Shown: in pieces, positions 38,591 to 49,967 of the stretch
How the letters are laid out: each line of letters opens with the position of its first letter
How positions within the stretch are numbered: the stretch's first letter is position 1
Source of the DNA: Gautieria morchelliformis
Lineage: Eukaryota > Basidiomycota > Agaricomycetes > Gomphales > Gomphaceae
Assembly (NCBI GenBank): GCA_015179125.1
Contig: WHVA01000097.1
Span: forward strand, 210,442-274,441
Direction: 5' to 3'
DNA length: 64,000 nt
Program-made: the position numbers and the translations under genes
The notes under the pieces: model-generated
What the model was told of the DNA's origin: nothing
Databases searched by the model: none
Seen by the model: the letters and a program-made list of their open reading frames with translations, nothing else

Positions 38591-39002
38591 TCTTAAATCC
38601 ATACACAGCTACCACTTGAATAGGTCTTCTGTGTTGGAAATTGAAGTATATGGGCATCGACCTTTCGCACGTGATGACTACATAGGTGGTGCGAAGGAAC
38701 AGATTGAGTTGCTGCTTGCAGAAGGAGGAACTGGAGGTCAGTCCTTTTCGCTCATCGACGGAATGTACGCGTAAACATCGACCATAGCAGCCATTGTTCG
38801 CAAACTGCAAAAATCAGATAAGGCAGGGGATATGCATAAGGGTCTGACTGTCCTAGAGTTCACCCTTACGTCTTTCGCGAAGTTGGACGAGGCGCGGGAG
38901 GCGCAGTTGAACGAAGCAGTCAGCGGAACGAAAGCGGTAGATGAAATAGTGCCCCCAGCGCCCCTAATTGTTGATGCAGGGTTGGGGTTGGTGCCTGACG
39001 GA
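38580..39002 (+). pseudogene. C2-domain protein gene fragment
   Basis: C2 domains bind Ca2+ and membrane lipids. The first readable exon ends VYGHRPFARDDYIGGAKEQI then LLLAEGGTG (to about 38735). This is the family-typical end of a C2 domain (V-x-D-x-D, DDYIG). An intron from 38736 ends cgaccatag near 38788, and the next exon reads LTVLEFTLTSFAKLDEAREA and continues to LGLVPDG at about 39000. Upstream C2 strands and a start codon are missing, and no downstream exon follows. It is best read as a truncated copy. Confidence 0.55.
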
Positions 39003-39389
39003 CGTGAGTGCTGGGGGCGCGGTGTAGTAGGTATGATGAGTCAGCACCCAAATTACAATGTGCAACGATTGACTCACCTGCTGCATTCTCCCCATCATTC
39101 ACCTTGGCCCCACACTCCCCGGGATGCCCGTTCTGCTCCCCAGCTTCTGGGCTCCACGTTCCAGCAATTTCAGCGCACAAGCCTCTTGCCAGCTCATTCA
39201 CCGTTCTTGTGACGTAACTCAAACGCCATGGGCTGCACAGAAAGCTTCAGTTGATATACTGAGACAGGGACATTTATGGAATAACTGACCATGGCAGATG
39301 AGGTGGCTGGTGGATGGGTGTCAAGGTCGAGAGAAACGCGCAACACATCATGTGACCTGACACGGCATCGTTTTCAAGTGTGAGGAAGT
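39003..39389. other. Intergenic, no supported gene
   Basis: Nothing recognisable between the C2-domain fragment and the minisatellite. Confidence 0.4.
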
Positions 39390-39665
39390 GAAGGGGACAT
39401 GGCCGGATTCGGATATGCTGGATATGGAAGTGAATGGGGCAGGGGCATGTGTGGATGCGCTGGATGTGGAAGTGCATGGGGTGCGGATGGGGCACGGCTG
39501 GATTTGGATACGCTGGATGTGGAAGTGAATGGTGTTCAGATTGGGCACGGCTGGATTTGGATGCGCTGGATGTGGAAGTGAATGGGGTGCGAAAGGGGAA
39601 TGGCCGGATTTGGATGCGATGGATGTGGCAGGCATGGAGTTGCAACTGAATGGAAGGATGAAAAA
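39390..39665. repeat. Minisatellite of repeat family I (~57-bp units)
   Basis: Four to five copies of a G-rich unit: ggatttggatgcgctggatg then tggaagtgaatgggg. Related units occur at 48540-48870 and 60735-61090 (gatttggaagtgaatgg...ggccagattt). All three sites lie next to retroelement sequence, and two share a following accatagag/ccataaggg...gcggacagtta block. Confidence 0.7.
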
Positions 39666-39717
39666 GGTGGTTGTTTTGATGGGATCAACTGTGAAAGGAA
39701 ATATTGCCCCATAGAGG

Positions 39718-40228
39718 ATGGCGCCAACCCAAATGCGGGCAGTTACAGTAACTGAGGGGCTCGGTAGAGTGCGACAAGAAATTGGAGGTCAGGCTGGCCC
39801 GGACATCCCTCTCACTCGCGAGCACGTGGCTCGCATTGAACAATATGTTCAATGCAGCCTCACAGGTGCAGCATTCAGTGCCGCTGCCTGTGAGGGCCAA
39901 CAGAAGGTCCTTGAGACCAATGACCTGAGGTCCGCAGCGCCGCTACCACTCACCCATGCCCAGCTCAACCAGGAGCTCGTGGGCATCCAGCCACCCCCAC
40001 TGGCCAACGACCCGGCTGTTGAGGCCATATGTCATGAGAACACGGGGCCCCGACGACCAGGCAGGGACCCCTGCCATTGGTGAGGTAGAGCCACCTCACC
40101 CAGATGCCTCTGCACCTATGGAGGCACCCCGTGCGGAGCCTTGAGCTCCACCATCCCCCTACAATGCTGACATCATTGTGTTGGAATCACTCGAGGACTC
40201 CATTATGGAGGACCTATACACCCCATGA
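39718..40228 (+). pseudogene. Unidentified open frame next to a possible LTR
   Basis: Reads APTQMRAVTVTEGLGRVRQE, ARIEQYVQCSLTGAAFSAAA and QLNQELVGIQPPPLAND to a stop at 40083, then continues in another frame (GEVEPPHPDASAPMEAPRAE; NADIIVLESLEDSIMEDLY) to about 40228. Family unknown. It is followed within 20 bp by a purine tract and a TGTAAAT start, the arrangement expected at the 3' end of an LTR element. Confidence 0.35.
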
Positions 40229-40249
40229 GTTGTTCATAGAGGGGGAGGG

Positions 40250-40452
40250 TGTAAATAACCTATGTACATAGTGCTTACCTAATGCCAGTGGGCCCCTTAG
40301 GGACCCACTGTACAGTTCATGCGTGGGAACCGTCCGGCGGTTTCCAATCGCATATTACCTTACACTGTCACTACGTAGCATCCAGAATACCACACATTGG
40401 CCAAGTTCTGTCTGCCCTTGTGACACAAGGCATAAGATCTGCATCTTTTACA
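40250..40452 (+). mobile_element. Possible short LTR (K) with preceding polypurine tract
   Basis: A purine tract agagggggaggg (40238-40249) is directly followed by TGTAAATAACC, and 203 bp later TTTTACA ends exactly where sequence related to the gag gene of element A resumes (ttgtcgtactctgcaaggtc). The inverted TGTAAA/TTTACA ends fit an LTR. The other LTR and a target duplication were not found. Confidence 0.4.
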
Positions 40453-40531
40453 TTGTCGTACTCTGCAAGGTCAATGAGCTCCTGGAAGCGATCAATGTAG
40501 TCATCAACCAGATCCTTGGCTTGGAACTAGT

Positions 40532-41559
40532 TGTCAAGATTGTATTTTAGGCGTTAATATCATGTATTAGTGAACACAGTGAATGCCTGAATAACTTGTG
40601 CGAATAAGTATGCGATTCGGCGAATAGGGTGAACCAATAAATGTTCAGAAGATAAGAGGGCCGCCCAAACGGGGCTCACCCTATCTACAGTCGTAGCAAA
40701 ATAGCCTGTGGCACTTGATGATGTAACGTGCAAGGTGTCACAGAAAGGTTGTCTAAGTGGTGACAATCCTTTCACTGGCGAAGGCACTCCTTCGGAGCCC
40801 TTCGCCGACAGCACAGGAAATGATTCGAAGGCTAAGGTAACGAAGATGAAGTATGAGAACTCACCAGTGATGCCTAAGTCTTCTTCTGGTCGAAGATAGA
40901 AATCTACAGGAGAAGGCTCAAGACGATGATCACAGCGAGGTCAGGTCTGCACAAGATAGACGTATGATAATTGAACTGAGGAATATACATGCGAATGTAA
41001 ACTACTTATACCGAATACTCGTATGGTAACAGCGAATAGGAAAGAGGCCGTCATGAGTCAGGGTTGGATAGGGGTGCGCAGTCATGATACAGATAGATGG
41101 AATAAACATACAATAGAATGAAAGAAGGGTGCGAACATGAAACAATGGAGGGAAAGGGGGTGAAGGCACCTATGTATGGAAATATGCCTTGGGACCCGCA
41201 TATACACCACCCTGCATGGACTCTTCGTTTGCTGGGTCGATCCCACACGACCTACAGGTAGAACGTCCCGCTAATGCATTCTGGCCATATGAACACCCAA
41301 AGGGGTTGGATCGAGAAGGTGATGGGACTAGTGATGAACCATCGTGCCGGGTAAATGGTATCGATCATGTGTGATGGCGTGCCTGGTGACGAATGATGCG
41401 AGCAGTGAATAGTTGTTCGGAGAATGGGGCGAACAGCGAACAGGGCAAACGGAGAGGAAAAGTGGTCGAAGGGTTGGGCAAACTCAGGCGAAGATGCAAG
41501 AGGAATGATGAGACGAGGAACAGTGACATCGGGGCAAGGGAAATATATGGGTCATGACA
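40532..41559 (+). mobile_element. Solo LTR, family C (copy C2)
   Basis: Starts TGTCAAGATTGTATTTTAGG and ends GGGTCATGACA, 1,028 bp, flanked by a perfect 5-bp duplication ctagt (40527-40531 and 41560-41564). It is inserted in the gag remnant of element A2, so it is younger than A2. Confidence 0.9.
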
Positions 41560-42163
41560 CTAGTCCCCTGAGCTCCGTAGGGGCTGTGAGTTGCTCATTT
41601 TTTGGGCAGAACTGGTCGGAAAAGGTTTTATTGAAGACGTCCCAGTCCCTGAAGTAGTTGCCCTTGCCCTTTGCTTCATGTCAGATCACCTTGTTTGCAA
41701 AATGGGCTGTGCGGTCTGACTTGAAAAAGGACAATGCCCAGTGAATCCAAGCCTGGTTGTTCGGAAAGAGGTCTCCAACAATTGCAAAGTAGATGCTGCA
41801 TGTGTTGAAGAATGCGCATCCCTTCTCCCAATCTCCATCAAAGTCCACCGGAGTTGCAGGTTTGACCTTTGCCAACTTTGCAGACATCCTCTCATCTGCT
41901 ACTTCCACTTTTCCGAAATCCGACACATCCTGCATTGCATTTCCAGCACTTCATGGAATATCTAACTCATCCAAAATCATTTGTAAGGCTGTTTCGATCA
42001 TGTTGGTCTTCATCTGGTTCCACATCAACTCCTCCTCCATATTCTGAAGACAATTGTCTGGATCCATGTCAGAAGGAGAAGTATGGGATGGGATTTCCGG
42101 TGTTGGGAGCTCAACATAAGAAGAGGGGCTGTTGTATGCTGTGTGTGCGGAAAAGGTTGTGAT

Positions 42164-43200
42164 TGGGGCGGGTTAGCGCAGGTGGAACTGACCCAAACCA
42201 AGTGCCTGTTTGGGATCACGCGAAGGGAGAGCCTCCAGGTTCGAATCCCCCCCCTCCCCATTTGTAGCAGTAATTACTAATATAAATCAGAGTAAGGGGT
42301 TGGGGTCGAGTGAATAATGATGTGATAAAGATCTCAAGCAGTGTTCTGGTGAGAGATAAGAGCAATGTTCTAGAGTTCTAGAATTAAGCAATGTTCTTAG
42401 TGCAATAAGAGTTGAGGAGGAAACAATAATAGTCCAAAGAAGCTTATAACTCGAAGCTCTAGGGAGAAAGATTGTTAAGTCACTTGTTTATTCGTATCTA
42501 GAGTCCAAGTATTTAAGCAGTGTAGGATAGGGGGAAATAATCATGTGTAAGTGTAATAATCATGTGAAATATGATGTTACTTAGGGGATAGGAGCATAAT
42601 GATGTCAACAGTGATGCAACAGCTCCTATATGGCTAATCTCTTCATAAATGATGGAGATGATGCAATAAATGATGTCAGACCAGTGGAATGACGACTCGA
42701 CTCGATAATAGGCATGAAAATGAACTCTTAACTCAATGGTACACATGTCTGAGCCTCGACTCGATGTTTGACTCATGGTACGCATGTATGCGCCTCGACT
42801 CGACTTGGAATGATGGGAAAATAAGGTGAGTGATAAGATAAATTAGAAGTGAGATTGTCCTGATTGAAACTGTCCTTCCTCCTCCAATAACAATTACTAC
42901 AATGGTTCACCCCTCCGATAGGTGTTGATAAGTGTTAGGATTACGAGGCTCCTGGACTTCCACCCGGCATATAAGACCTACTGAAACTGACCGGTACTGA
43001 TATGTATCTAAGGTGATTAGGCATTGTAGACAAACAGGAAGTATCCTATGTTGGTGCCAGCATATCTCTGGCTTACTTCGGTAACTACGATACCCTAGCA
43101 TGTAAAACACTTTGATTACTCTATTCCGCATTCCGGGTAGAGACTGCCTATATAGGGCTCGGCCCCAAGGTGGCAGTATAATAAACGGAAAAAAAAAAAA
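42164..43200 (+). mobile_element. 1-kb SINE-like retroposon with tRNA-derived head and poly(A) tail
   Basis: Flanked by a 13-bp duplication aaaaggttgtgat (42151-42163 and 43201-43213) inside the A2 gag remnant. The head carries a pol III A box TAGCGCAGGTGG (42174-42185) and B box GGTTCGAATCC (42238-42248). GGGGCGG at 42165 can pair with CCTCCCC before 42260 as an acceptor stem. The other end is a run of 16 A (43189-43204). This combination is the signature of target-primed retroposition of a pol III transcript. At about 1,037 bp it is far longer than usual SINEs. No open frame of note; it needs a partner LINE not seen here. Confidence 0.72.
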
Positions 43201-43304
43201 AAAAGGTTGTGATCTCCGAGTTGCTATCCCCAATTCCGAACACACCTATGGCGAATGCAATGCACAGTACGACCACCGGTCCTCTAATGGAGAGACTTTT
43301 CTGC

Positions 43305-43744
43305 TGTAAGAGCAACCCTAGCTGGCTGTGGAGGTCACACTACCACACAACTGACAAGGGGCAATCCAAAGTATGTATAAATGAACAGAGTATATGAGGG
43401 TTGGGATTCTCACCTGACAAGGGGAAATCCGAAGAGAAAAGTCTAAGGACCCCCAATGTCAGCGAGCCCGTATTATACTATGCTAGTCCGCAGCCAGGGA
43501 CATCACTTGGCACTTGCCATCAACCCTGCATCCCCTTGACGTCTCTGACCCTTGATCCACCCTTGATGCCACCCACTATGTGAGTCACTTGACACCTGAC
43601 ACTGTTCCAAGAGCAGAAGTTGGAGAGTGGAGTGGAATTGGCAAGGTGAATGGAACTGGTGGAAGTTCCCCCAGAAGCAGAACCATTTCTGAAAGCGGAG
43701 TTGGAAATTGAAGCTGAACTGGAAAACAGGGTGTTCCCCTCACA
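43305..43744 (-). mobile_element. LTR of gypsy element A2
   Basis: 440 bp from TGTAAGAGCAACCCTAGC to GTTCCCCTCACA, the counterpart of the 490-bp LTR at 60106-60595 with deletions in the 3' third. It is adjacent to the gag-proximal sequence, so it is the 5' LTR of a minus-strand element. Confidence 0.8.
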
Positions 43745-43745
43745 G

Positions 43746-44356
43746 TCACGTGACCTTGCTGCCTCTTAAATAATGATTTGCTAGCCTTTGCACCCATGGA
43801 ATTAATTTTTCTTTTTTTTTGGCTAGTATGATGGATGGGACATTTAAAAATGATCATATGCAGATTTTCTGGTCCTAAATAAGATTCTTGTCCTCCTTAT
43901 TTTCACTTTTTGGGTTGCCGGTTGCATGTAACTCTGCAGGATGAGTCACCCTTTCCCAAGCTGAGCTACGGTGAACTCAGGAGGTCATGTGATGCATCTA
44001 CAACCACCCATGTTGTGTAAGTATTTCCCAGGCTGAGTTTTTTCGGACTTCAATTTGGCTTTCACTGTAACTCAGCATGGGAAATAATGACAAAGAATGG
44101 GTGCATGTAGATGCATCACATGACCTCTGGAGTTCACCGTAGCTCAGCCTGGGAAAGGGTGACTCATGCTGCAGAGTTACATGCAATCGGTGGCTCGAAA
44201 GGTGAAAATAAGGATGATCAGAACCATATTTAGGACCAGAAAATTTCCATGGGATCATTTTTAATTGTCCCGTCCATCATACTAGCCAAAAAAAAAAAAA
44301 ATCCATCTGGGGAACGGTTAGGAAATCATTATTTAAGGGGCGGCAAGGTCACGTGA
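43746..44356. mobile_element. Foldback (long palindrome) element, ~611 bp
   Basis: Two arms of about 290-300 bp in inverted orientation with roughly 85-90 % identity: TCACGTGACCTTGC...TTAAATAATGATTT at the left, its reverse complement at 44320-44356. The arms continue through ggctagtatgatgga, ttttctggtcctaaata, tgtaactctgcag, and gtgatgcatctaca to a short centre near 44030-44060. No coding sequence; no clear target duplication, because LTR A2 abuts the left end. Possibly a MITE or foldback derivative of a TIR transposon. Confidence 0.75.
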
Positions 44357-45207
44357 TTGTGCCAGAAAGCACCACTGCACCCAGGAACAGGTTGCAGTGG
44401 ATTGCATGCATGTGCAAAATGAAATGCCATGCAATCAGGCATTTTTCGACTTATGGGTACGTGTGGCATAACTTTTGTGCATTTTGACTGCCATAATAGA
44501 CTGCATTGAGCACATCAAGGGCATGGAGCACATTGAGCGCATCACGCATATGCATTGAGTGCATCACGTGTATGCATTGAGTCCATCAACTGCATCAAAT
44601 ACATTGAGCGCATCGTATGCATTGAGCGCAGGGAGCGCATTGAGTGCATCATGCACATTGAGTCCATTGAGCACATCTGAAGTGCATGTTGAGCACATCG
44701 AGGACATCTTGTATGCATCTACCCTGTAAGTCAGACCCCTCACTTACCATCTCATTATGCTAGGAGAGTGTGACAAAGGAGAGTGCAACAAAGGGGAGAG
44801 AGACGGTCGAGATGTACCCTGCTATGAGCACCCACAAAGCCACAACAGACACCAAGACACGTGCAGCGACGCGCGAGACCACAACACCTAGGAACAACAT
44901 CAGGCCATGAACCCACGTGACAGGAGCACAAACTGCCAGTCAACCGGCAGGAGAAAAGCAGGATGGATGGTGCGTACCAAGGGGACAAGATGGCACAAAA
45001 GGAGCTGAGCAGAAGGAGTATAAGATGATGCTGGAACAATGCATGAGGGCATGCATCTCCTCAGGGGGGGGGGGGGGGGGGACCTTGAGCAGGGAGCCCT
45101 GGGTCAGAGTAGACCAGAGGCCAGGTAGCAGGCCCATGTGCGGTGGAGTGAGCCAGAGAGCAGGGCTCAGGAGATCACATGACTGTGACATAGCTTAGAT
45201 CATTGCC
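44357..45207. other. Low-complexity region: GCATTGAGCGCATC minisatellite and G18 run
   Basis: 44500-44710 is built of variants of gcattgagcgcatca/c in 10-25-bp steps. 45064-45081 is a homopolymer of 18 G. No gene supported. Confidence 0.7.
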
Positions 45208-45647
45208 TCTGTCTCTTGCACTACACCCACTGGGAGCAAGGTGCTCACCCCTTTGTGCAGGATGCTGTTATTTCTTGGAGTTTGAAGAAACAACCCATCA
45301 TCACACTCTCAACTGCTGAAGCAGAATTAATTGCAGCTACGCACACCACAAAAGAGTCATTTTGGCTATGTACCTTCCTTTGTGAAATTGTGCAACCTCT
45401 AACATCCCCAATCACTCTCTTCCAACAATCAGTCAGCAATTGTCATAGCTAAAGACAATCAACATCATGCATGCACCAAACATATCAACATTTGCTACAA
45501 TTTTATTTGCGAAGCCATCGAATCTGCCGTTATTTCTGTTATATATTGGCCTACCAAAGACATTATCGCTGACATGCTTACCAGAGCCCTTTCCAGCTCA
45601 AAGATCAAACGCTTTGCGAGTCACGTTGGTGTCTGCTCAGCTTGAGG
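45208..45647 (+). pseudogene. Ty1/copia pol remnant: C-terminal RNase H
   Basis: Reads DAVISWSLKKQPIITLSTAE, AELIAATHTTKESFWLCTFL, then one base out of frame NNQSAIVIAKDNQHHACTKH, VIYWPTKDIIADMLTRALSS and FASHVGVCSA with a stop. These are the hallmark motifs of the copia-type RNase H (S-W-x-x-K/R-Q, STxEAE, DNQ, TKHI, DxxAD). The frameshift lies near 45425. The upstream RT and integrase are missing. Confidence 0.8.
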
Positions 45648-45864
45648 GGGAGTGTAGGATATGACAAGCATCGCATCATTGTGGATGCACAGCACATTAT
45701 GGTTTGTTGTGTACTATTACATGTATCTGTCTATTTTTAGTCTGTACACACATTGTCTCGCTGAGTCTGAAGCCTGTAGGATAAATACTAGGAGGATGTT
45801 CAGATTGACAACAATGTACATTCTTCTAGGATATATTAGATATCTTTTAAAATATCAACCCTAA
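45648..45864 (+). mobile_element. Copia element polypurine tract and putative 3' LTR
   Basis: A purine tract gagggggag (45644-45652) follows the RNase H stop and is directly followed by TGTAGGATATGACAAGC at 45653, the expected start of the 3' LTR. A TATA-like tatattagatatc is present near 45832. The LTR end is uncertain; I place it near 45864. Confidence 0.5.
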
Positions 45865-48539
45865 CTGAATTCATAGTCCATCATTTTGAGCAACTTGTAT
45901 ATTGTGGATATCCTAAAATTTTTTGAATGTTCTGATATTTTAAAAATATGATTGTATGTGCTAAAGCATGGTGTGTATTCAGATAACAGAGCTTTTAGAT
46001 TAAGATGTCAATTAGTGCCTTTTAACAAGTAAAATCTATTGCTCAGTGATTGAAACCACTGTGTTCGCCTCTCTTCTATGTGCTGACTAAGCCCTTCGAG
46101 GCGCGTCCAGCACTGATGAATGAGGGTCACGTGACCGCGTCGACAGAAGAATGGTGTCGATCCAAGGGATAGTCAAATCAAAAGCGTTCGCTTTTAAGGT
46201 AGTATAGAGTAAACAGTGATAGTAGACTCTCAACGAAGATTTGGAATAAACTATCAAGATCTGAGCTCTGTAGCTATCAAACAAGACTACAGTATTTTCA
46301 GGAGGCAGAATAATCGATTCTGGATGATTTCGTTCATACATTGGTACTAGCTATTTATACTATATTGATAGTAACTACTAGTGTTCAAGATATTGGATGG
46401 ATGGGTCGAAAAACTACTTTGTAACTAAGGGGTGACTAATTTATAGTCATAAAGTCATGGGGTGATGGGGATGGTGTTAGGATTGTCTGGGTCTTGGAAT
46501 AGAGATCTGTACCTAGTATACAAAGCCCCTGTCCACATGATGTTAAGATATTAATCAGTCAGATGTGTCATGGGATTCAAATAGAAAATGGATCTGAGTT
46601 TACCCTGCCCAGCATATATGCTGGGCTTGGAGATGGGGCCGCTGATTGAGTATGTATACTGCAGGTGACTTTCTCAGGTTGCTCCACAGCACCCTGTACC
46701 CCTGCGCAGTCTATTATTCTCTGCGGCGTTTGGTGCCCACACCCCTCAGTGCCTATGGCCTGGCGCCTGTCGACGTCATGGCCGATGCCATCACTTGATA
46801 GGCGCGCCATCCCTGATTGACCGCACGTGGTCGACGCTCGAACTCCTGTATATCACCCGATCTATGAGTAATATAGCATGTCATAAATTTCGTGTGATCG
46901 TCGTCTGCGCCGACGTCTATCATAAATATAATTTCTGTTTCTTTTGATTTTTCTTTTGTTTTTCTTTTCTTTCTTTATTAGTTTCTTTTTATATATAAAC
47001 GATTTGAAGTGAAATAATTGTGTTTGTCACAACAAGAGCAATTTCAGATAGGATTTGGATGACTATATATTAAAAGTATATATGAAGCTTGTTACATGTA
47101 TAATGATAGAATGTAGAGGCAAGTATGGACCATATGAGTACATGTTAGAAGTATATATGAAACATGTTAGATGTACAATCACAGAATATAGAAGCAAGTA
47201 TGGACAATACCTGTACTATATTATTATATATGGTTGAGAGATTTGATTAGAAGGTATGTTTAAAATAATATGCATGTATAGTACAAAGATATGTAACTAT
47301 TGATGTTTAGATAATGGGGTATACACCCTTTCCTGGGGAAGCAGCAAATATAGATGAGCTAAGTTATATATACATATATATGACAGTTACAGCCATCCCC
47401 CCTAGCCATCTAGTTTATTCCACCTCAGTGCTCATGTTACTTGGGCTGAGGTGAGTAGGTCTATAGTTGTGTATGTTCCAATTCTAACAGTAGTTTAGTG
47501 GTATTTTCTTAGGTAGCTATGAATCCAAAGCGCTTGAGTTACTTGTGCTGAGTTGTATTTTCTTAGTTGTATCAGTGAATTCTATAGGTTATGAGTTGGA
47601 ATTAGTGTATAGGGATGATATGGAAGGTGATCTATGACATCATGTATGCATATGACATATGGGCCTTTGCTTGGTGGGCTCCACAGTTGATGTGAGAATG
47701 GTATTGGCTCAGTGGTATGGATATGCAGGCTTGTGGGCTTGGTAATGCATGTGTCCATGATGAAATGAATGGTTACTCGTTTGTGACAGTCATGGCCATG
47801 ATGAGGATACACTGTGACAGTGTCACATGTACAACTCGTACCATGGGTGTGATCCATAGGGTCCTAATATAGAAGGTGGTCCCTTGTGGATGCAGGACTC
47901 AAGATGATATCATTGCAATATTTCAGTGTGTTTTTGTGTTAAGAGTGGGATTGCATAGCTTTTGTATATTCATAATAGTCTTTGGGGTTGACATGTTGTT
48001 TGAAGAGAACACCTGAAGATACAGAAGTACATATGGTAGTTGGATTTGCAACAAATGGGACAAGGTGTATCATTTTGCTATACCCAGGCAGGCATATTAT
48101 ATTGCCCCTTGCTGTTTGGGCAACAGGGGTGTTTGAGGTGGGCGTATGCATTCGGCTTACCACATCCAGGTCAGCCAGAGAACACATTGCAAGTGATTAA
48201 AGCTAGCAATGGTGCTCAGGAAATAATATCAGGTGAAATTCCTTGTGAGGAATGGGGAATGATTAGGTGTTTTACACCAAAATAGATTAACATAGTGCTG
48301 TCTATTCTGTTATGCTGTGGGGAAAATGCATGACACTCTTTTCAGAAAGCCAATAGATTCAGCTAATGGTGTCTATTCTGTTGGACTCATGGTACAATGC
48401 ATGATAGTGACCTGAGAAAGTCTCAATGCTTGGTCTGGAAGGAACATGGAGAACATACCAGGTGGGTTTTTTTTTCTAGGATGCTACCAATCACCAGGTA
48501 AACTTCCAGGAGAATTGCTGCATATGGAATGATATGGAC
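45865..48539. other. AT-rich region without supported genes
   Basis: Contains a 20-bp perfect palindrome at 46607-46626 (half GCCCAGCATA) and a ~77-bp tandem duplication at about 47075-47225 (gtatatatgaa...aagcaagtatgga). Short frames have no recognisable motifs. Confidence 0.5.
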
Positions 48540-48870
48540 GCACTGGATTTGGAAGACATACAGTTAAAAGTGAATGGTTGTGTTGTGAACTAGGAATGGC
48601 CAGATTCGGATGATTGGGGAGATATTGATTTGGAAGTGGCTGGATTGGGATGTGCTAGATTTGGGAGGGCACTGATTTGGAACTGAATGGTTCGGGTAAC
48701 CCGTTGGGAATGGCCAGATTTGGAAGGCACTGATTTGGAAGTGGATGGTTGGGGTAATGGATTGGGAATGGCCGAATTTGAAAGCCCAGATTGGGATAGG
48801 CATTTGGAAGACATAGAGTTGAAAGTGAACTGTAGGGGTATGGATTGGGATGTGCCGGATTTGAGAGCAC
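48540..48870. repeat. Repeat family I, left half (interrupted)
   Basis: Loose tandem units of gggaatggccagatttgga and cactgatttggaagtgga type. It continues after the nested insertions at 60735, where similar units run to about 60960. Confidence 0.65.
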
Positions 48871-49967
48871 TGTCATGACCTGTTTATTTCTTGTACCCAG
48901 CTATCCCTATTTTTCCTTTCACCACTCCTCCTCAATGTTTGCTTGATTTCGCCCTTCCCTTCCACCACTCCTCCTCTATGTTCACTCCATTCACCAGTAG
49001 GCACGCCATCAAAAATGATTGACATCCTTTACCCGGCGTGATGGTTCATCATTGGCCCCATCATCTTCCTGACTCAACCCCCTTTAGGTGTTCCTATGGC
49101 CAAAATGCATTCACGGGACATCCTACCCATAGATCGTGTGGGATCAACCCAGCAGACAAAGAGTCCGTGCAGGGTAATGTGTATGCAGGTCTCAAGGTGT
49201 GTTTTCTTACATGGGTACCTTTATCCTCTCCCCCCCCATTGTTTCATGTTCACACTCCTCTCCTTCTCCATTGTATATGTGTTTCATCTATTTGTATCCT
49301 GACTGTGCACCCCTATCCAACCCTGACTCATGACGGCCTCTTTCCTATTCACTGATATCATATGAGCATTTGGTATAAGTAGTTTACGTTCGCATGTATA
49401 TTCTGCAGTTCAATTATCATATGTCTATCTCGTGCAAAACTTGACCTCACTGTGACTATCGTCTTGAGCCCTCTTCTATAGACCCCTATCTTAGACCAGA
49501 GGAGGACTTAAGCACCACTGGTGAGTTTTCGTACTTCACCTTCATTACCTTAGCATTCATACAGTTATCGGTGCTGTCGGTGAAGGGCTCCAAAGGAGCA
49601 CCTTTGCCAGTGAAAGGATTGTTACCACTAGACAACCTTTCTATGAGACCTTGTATGTTACATCGTCAAGTGTCACAGGCTATTTCGCTATGACTGTAGA
49701 TAGGGCAAGCCCCGTTCGGGTAGTTGTAAGGGCAACCCTGGCTGGTTGTGGAGGTCGCGCTACTGCACAACTGACAAGGGGAAATCCAAAGTATGTATAA
49801 ATGAACAGAGTATACAAGAGAGGGGATTCTCACCTGACAAGGGGAAATCCAAAGAGAAAAGTCTAAGGACCCCCAATGTCAGCGAGCCTGTATTATACTA
49901 TGCTGGGCAGCCAGGGACAACACTCGGCACCTGCCATCAACCTTGCATCCCCCTGACTTCCCTGACC

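Larger units (their letters stand above)
40453..43304 (-). pseudogene. Ty3/gypsy gag remnant, element A2 (split by three insertions)
   Basis: Sequence on both sides of the insertions matches gag of element A (59340-60105): 40453-40531, 41560-42163 and 43205-43304. The middle part reads SAKLAKVKPATPVDFDGDWE, FFNTCSIYFAIVGDLFPNNQ and WALSFFKSDRTAHFANKV on the minus strand. This copy has a glycine codon where element A has a TGA stop. Its pol is missing. Its LTR follows at 43305-43744. Confidence 0.75.

Noticed and set aside
42165..42260. Stand-alone tRNA gene
   Set aside because: A and B boxes and an acceptor stem are present, but the sequence is the head of a poly(A)-tailed element inside a 13-bp duplication, and spacing between the boxes is longer than usual.
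42263..42901. Solo LTR nested in the SINE-like element (TGTAGCAGTAATT...AATTACTACA)
   Set aside because: Ends are roughly inverted, but the flanking pentamers (ccatt and atggt) do not match, so insertion is not supported.
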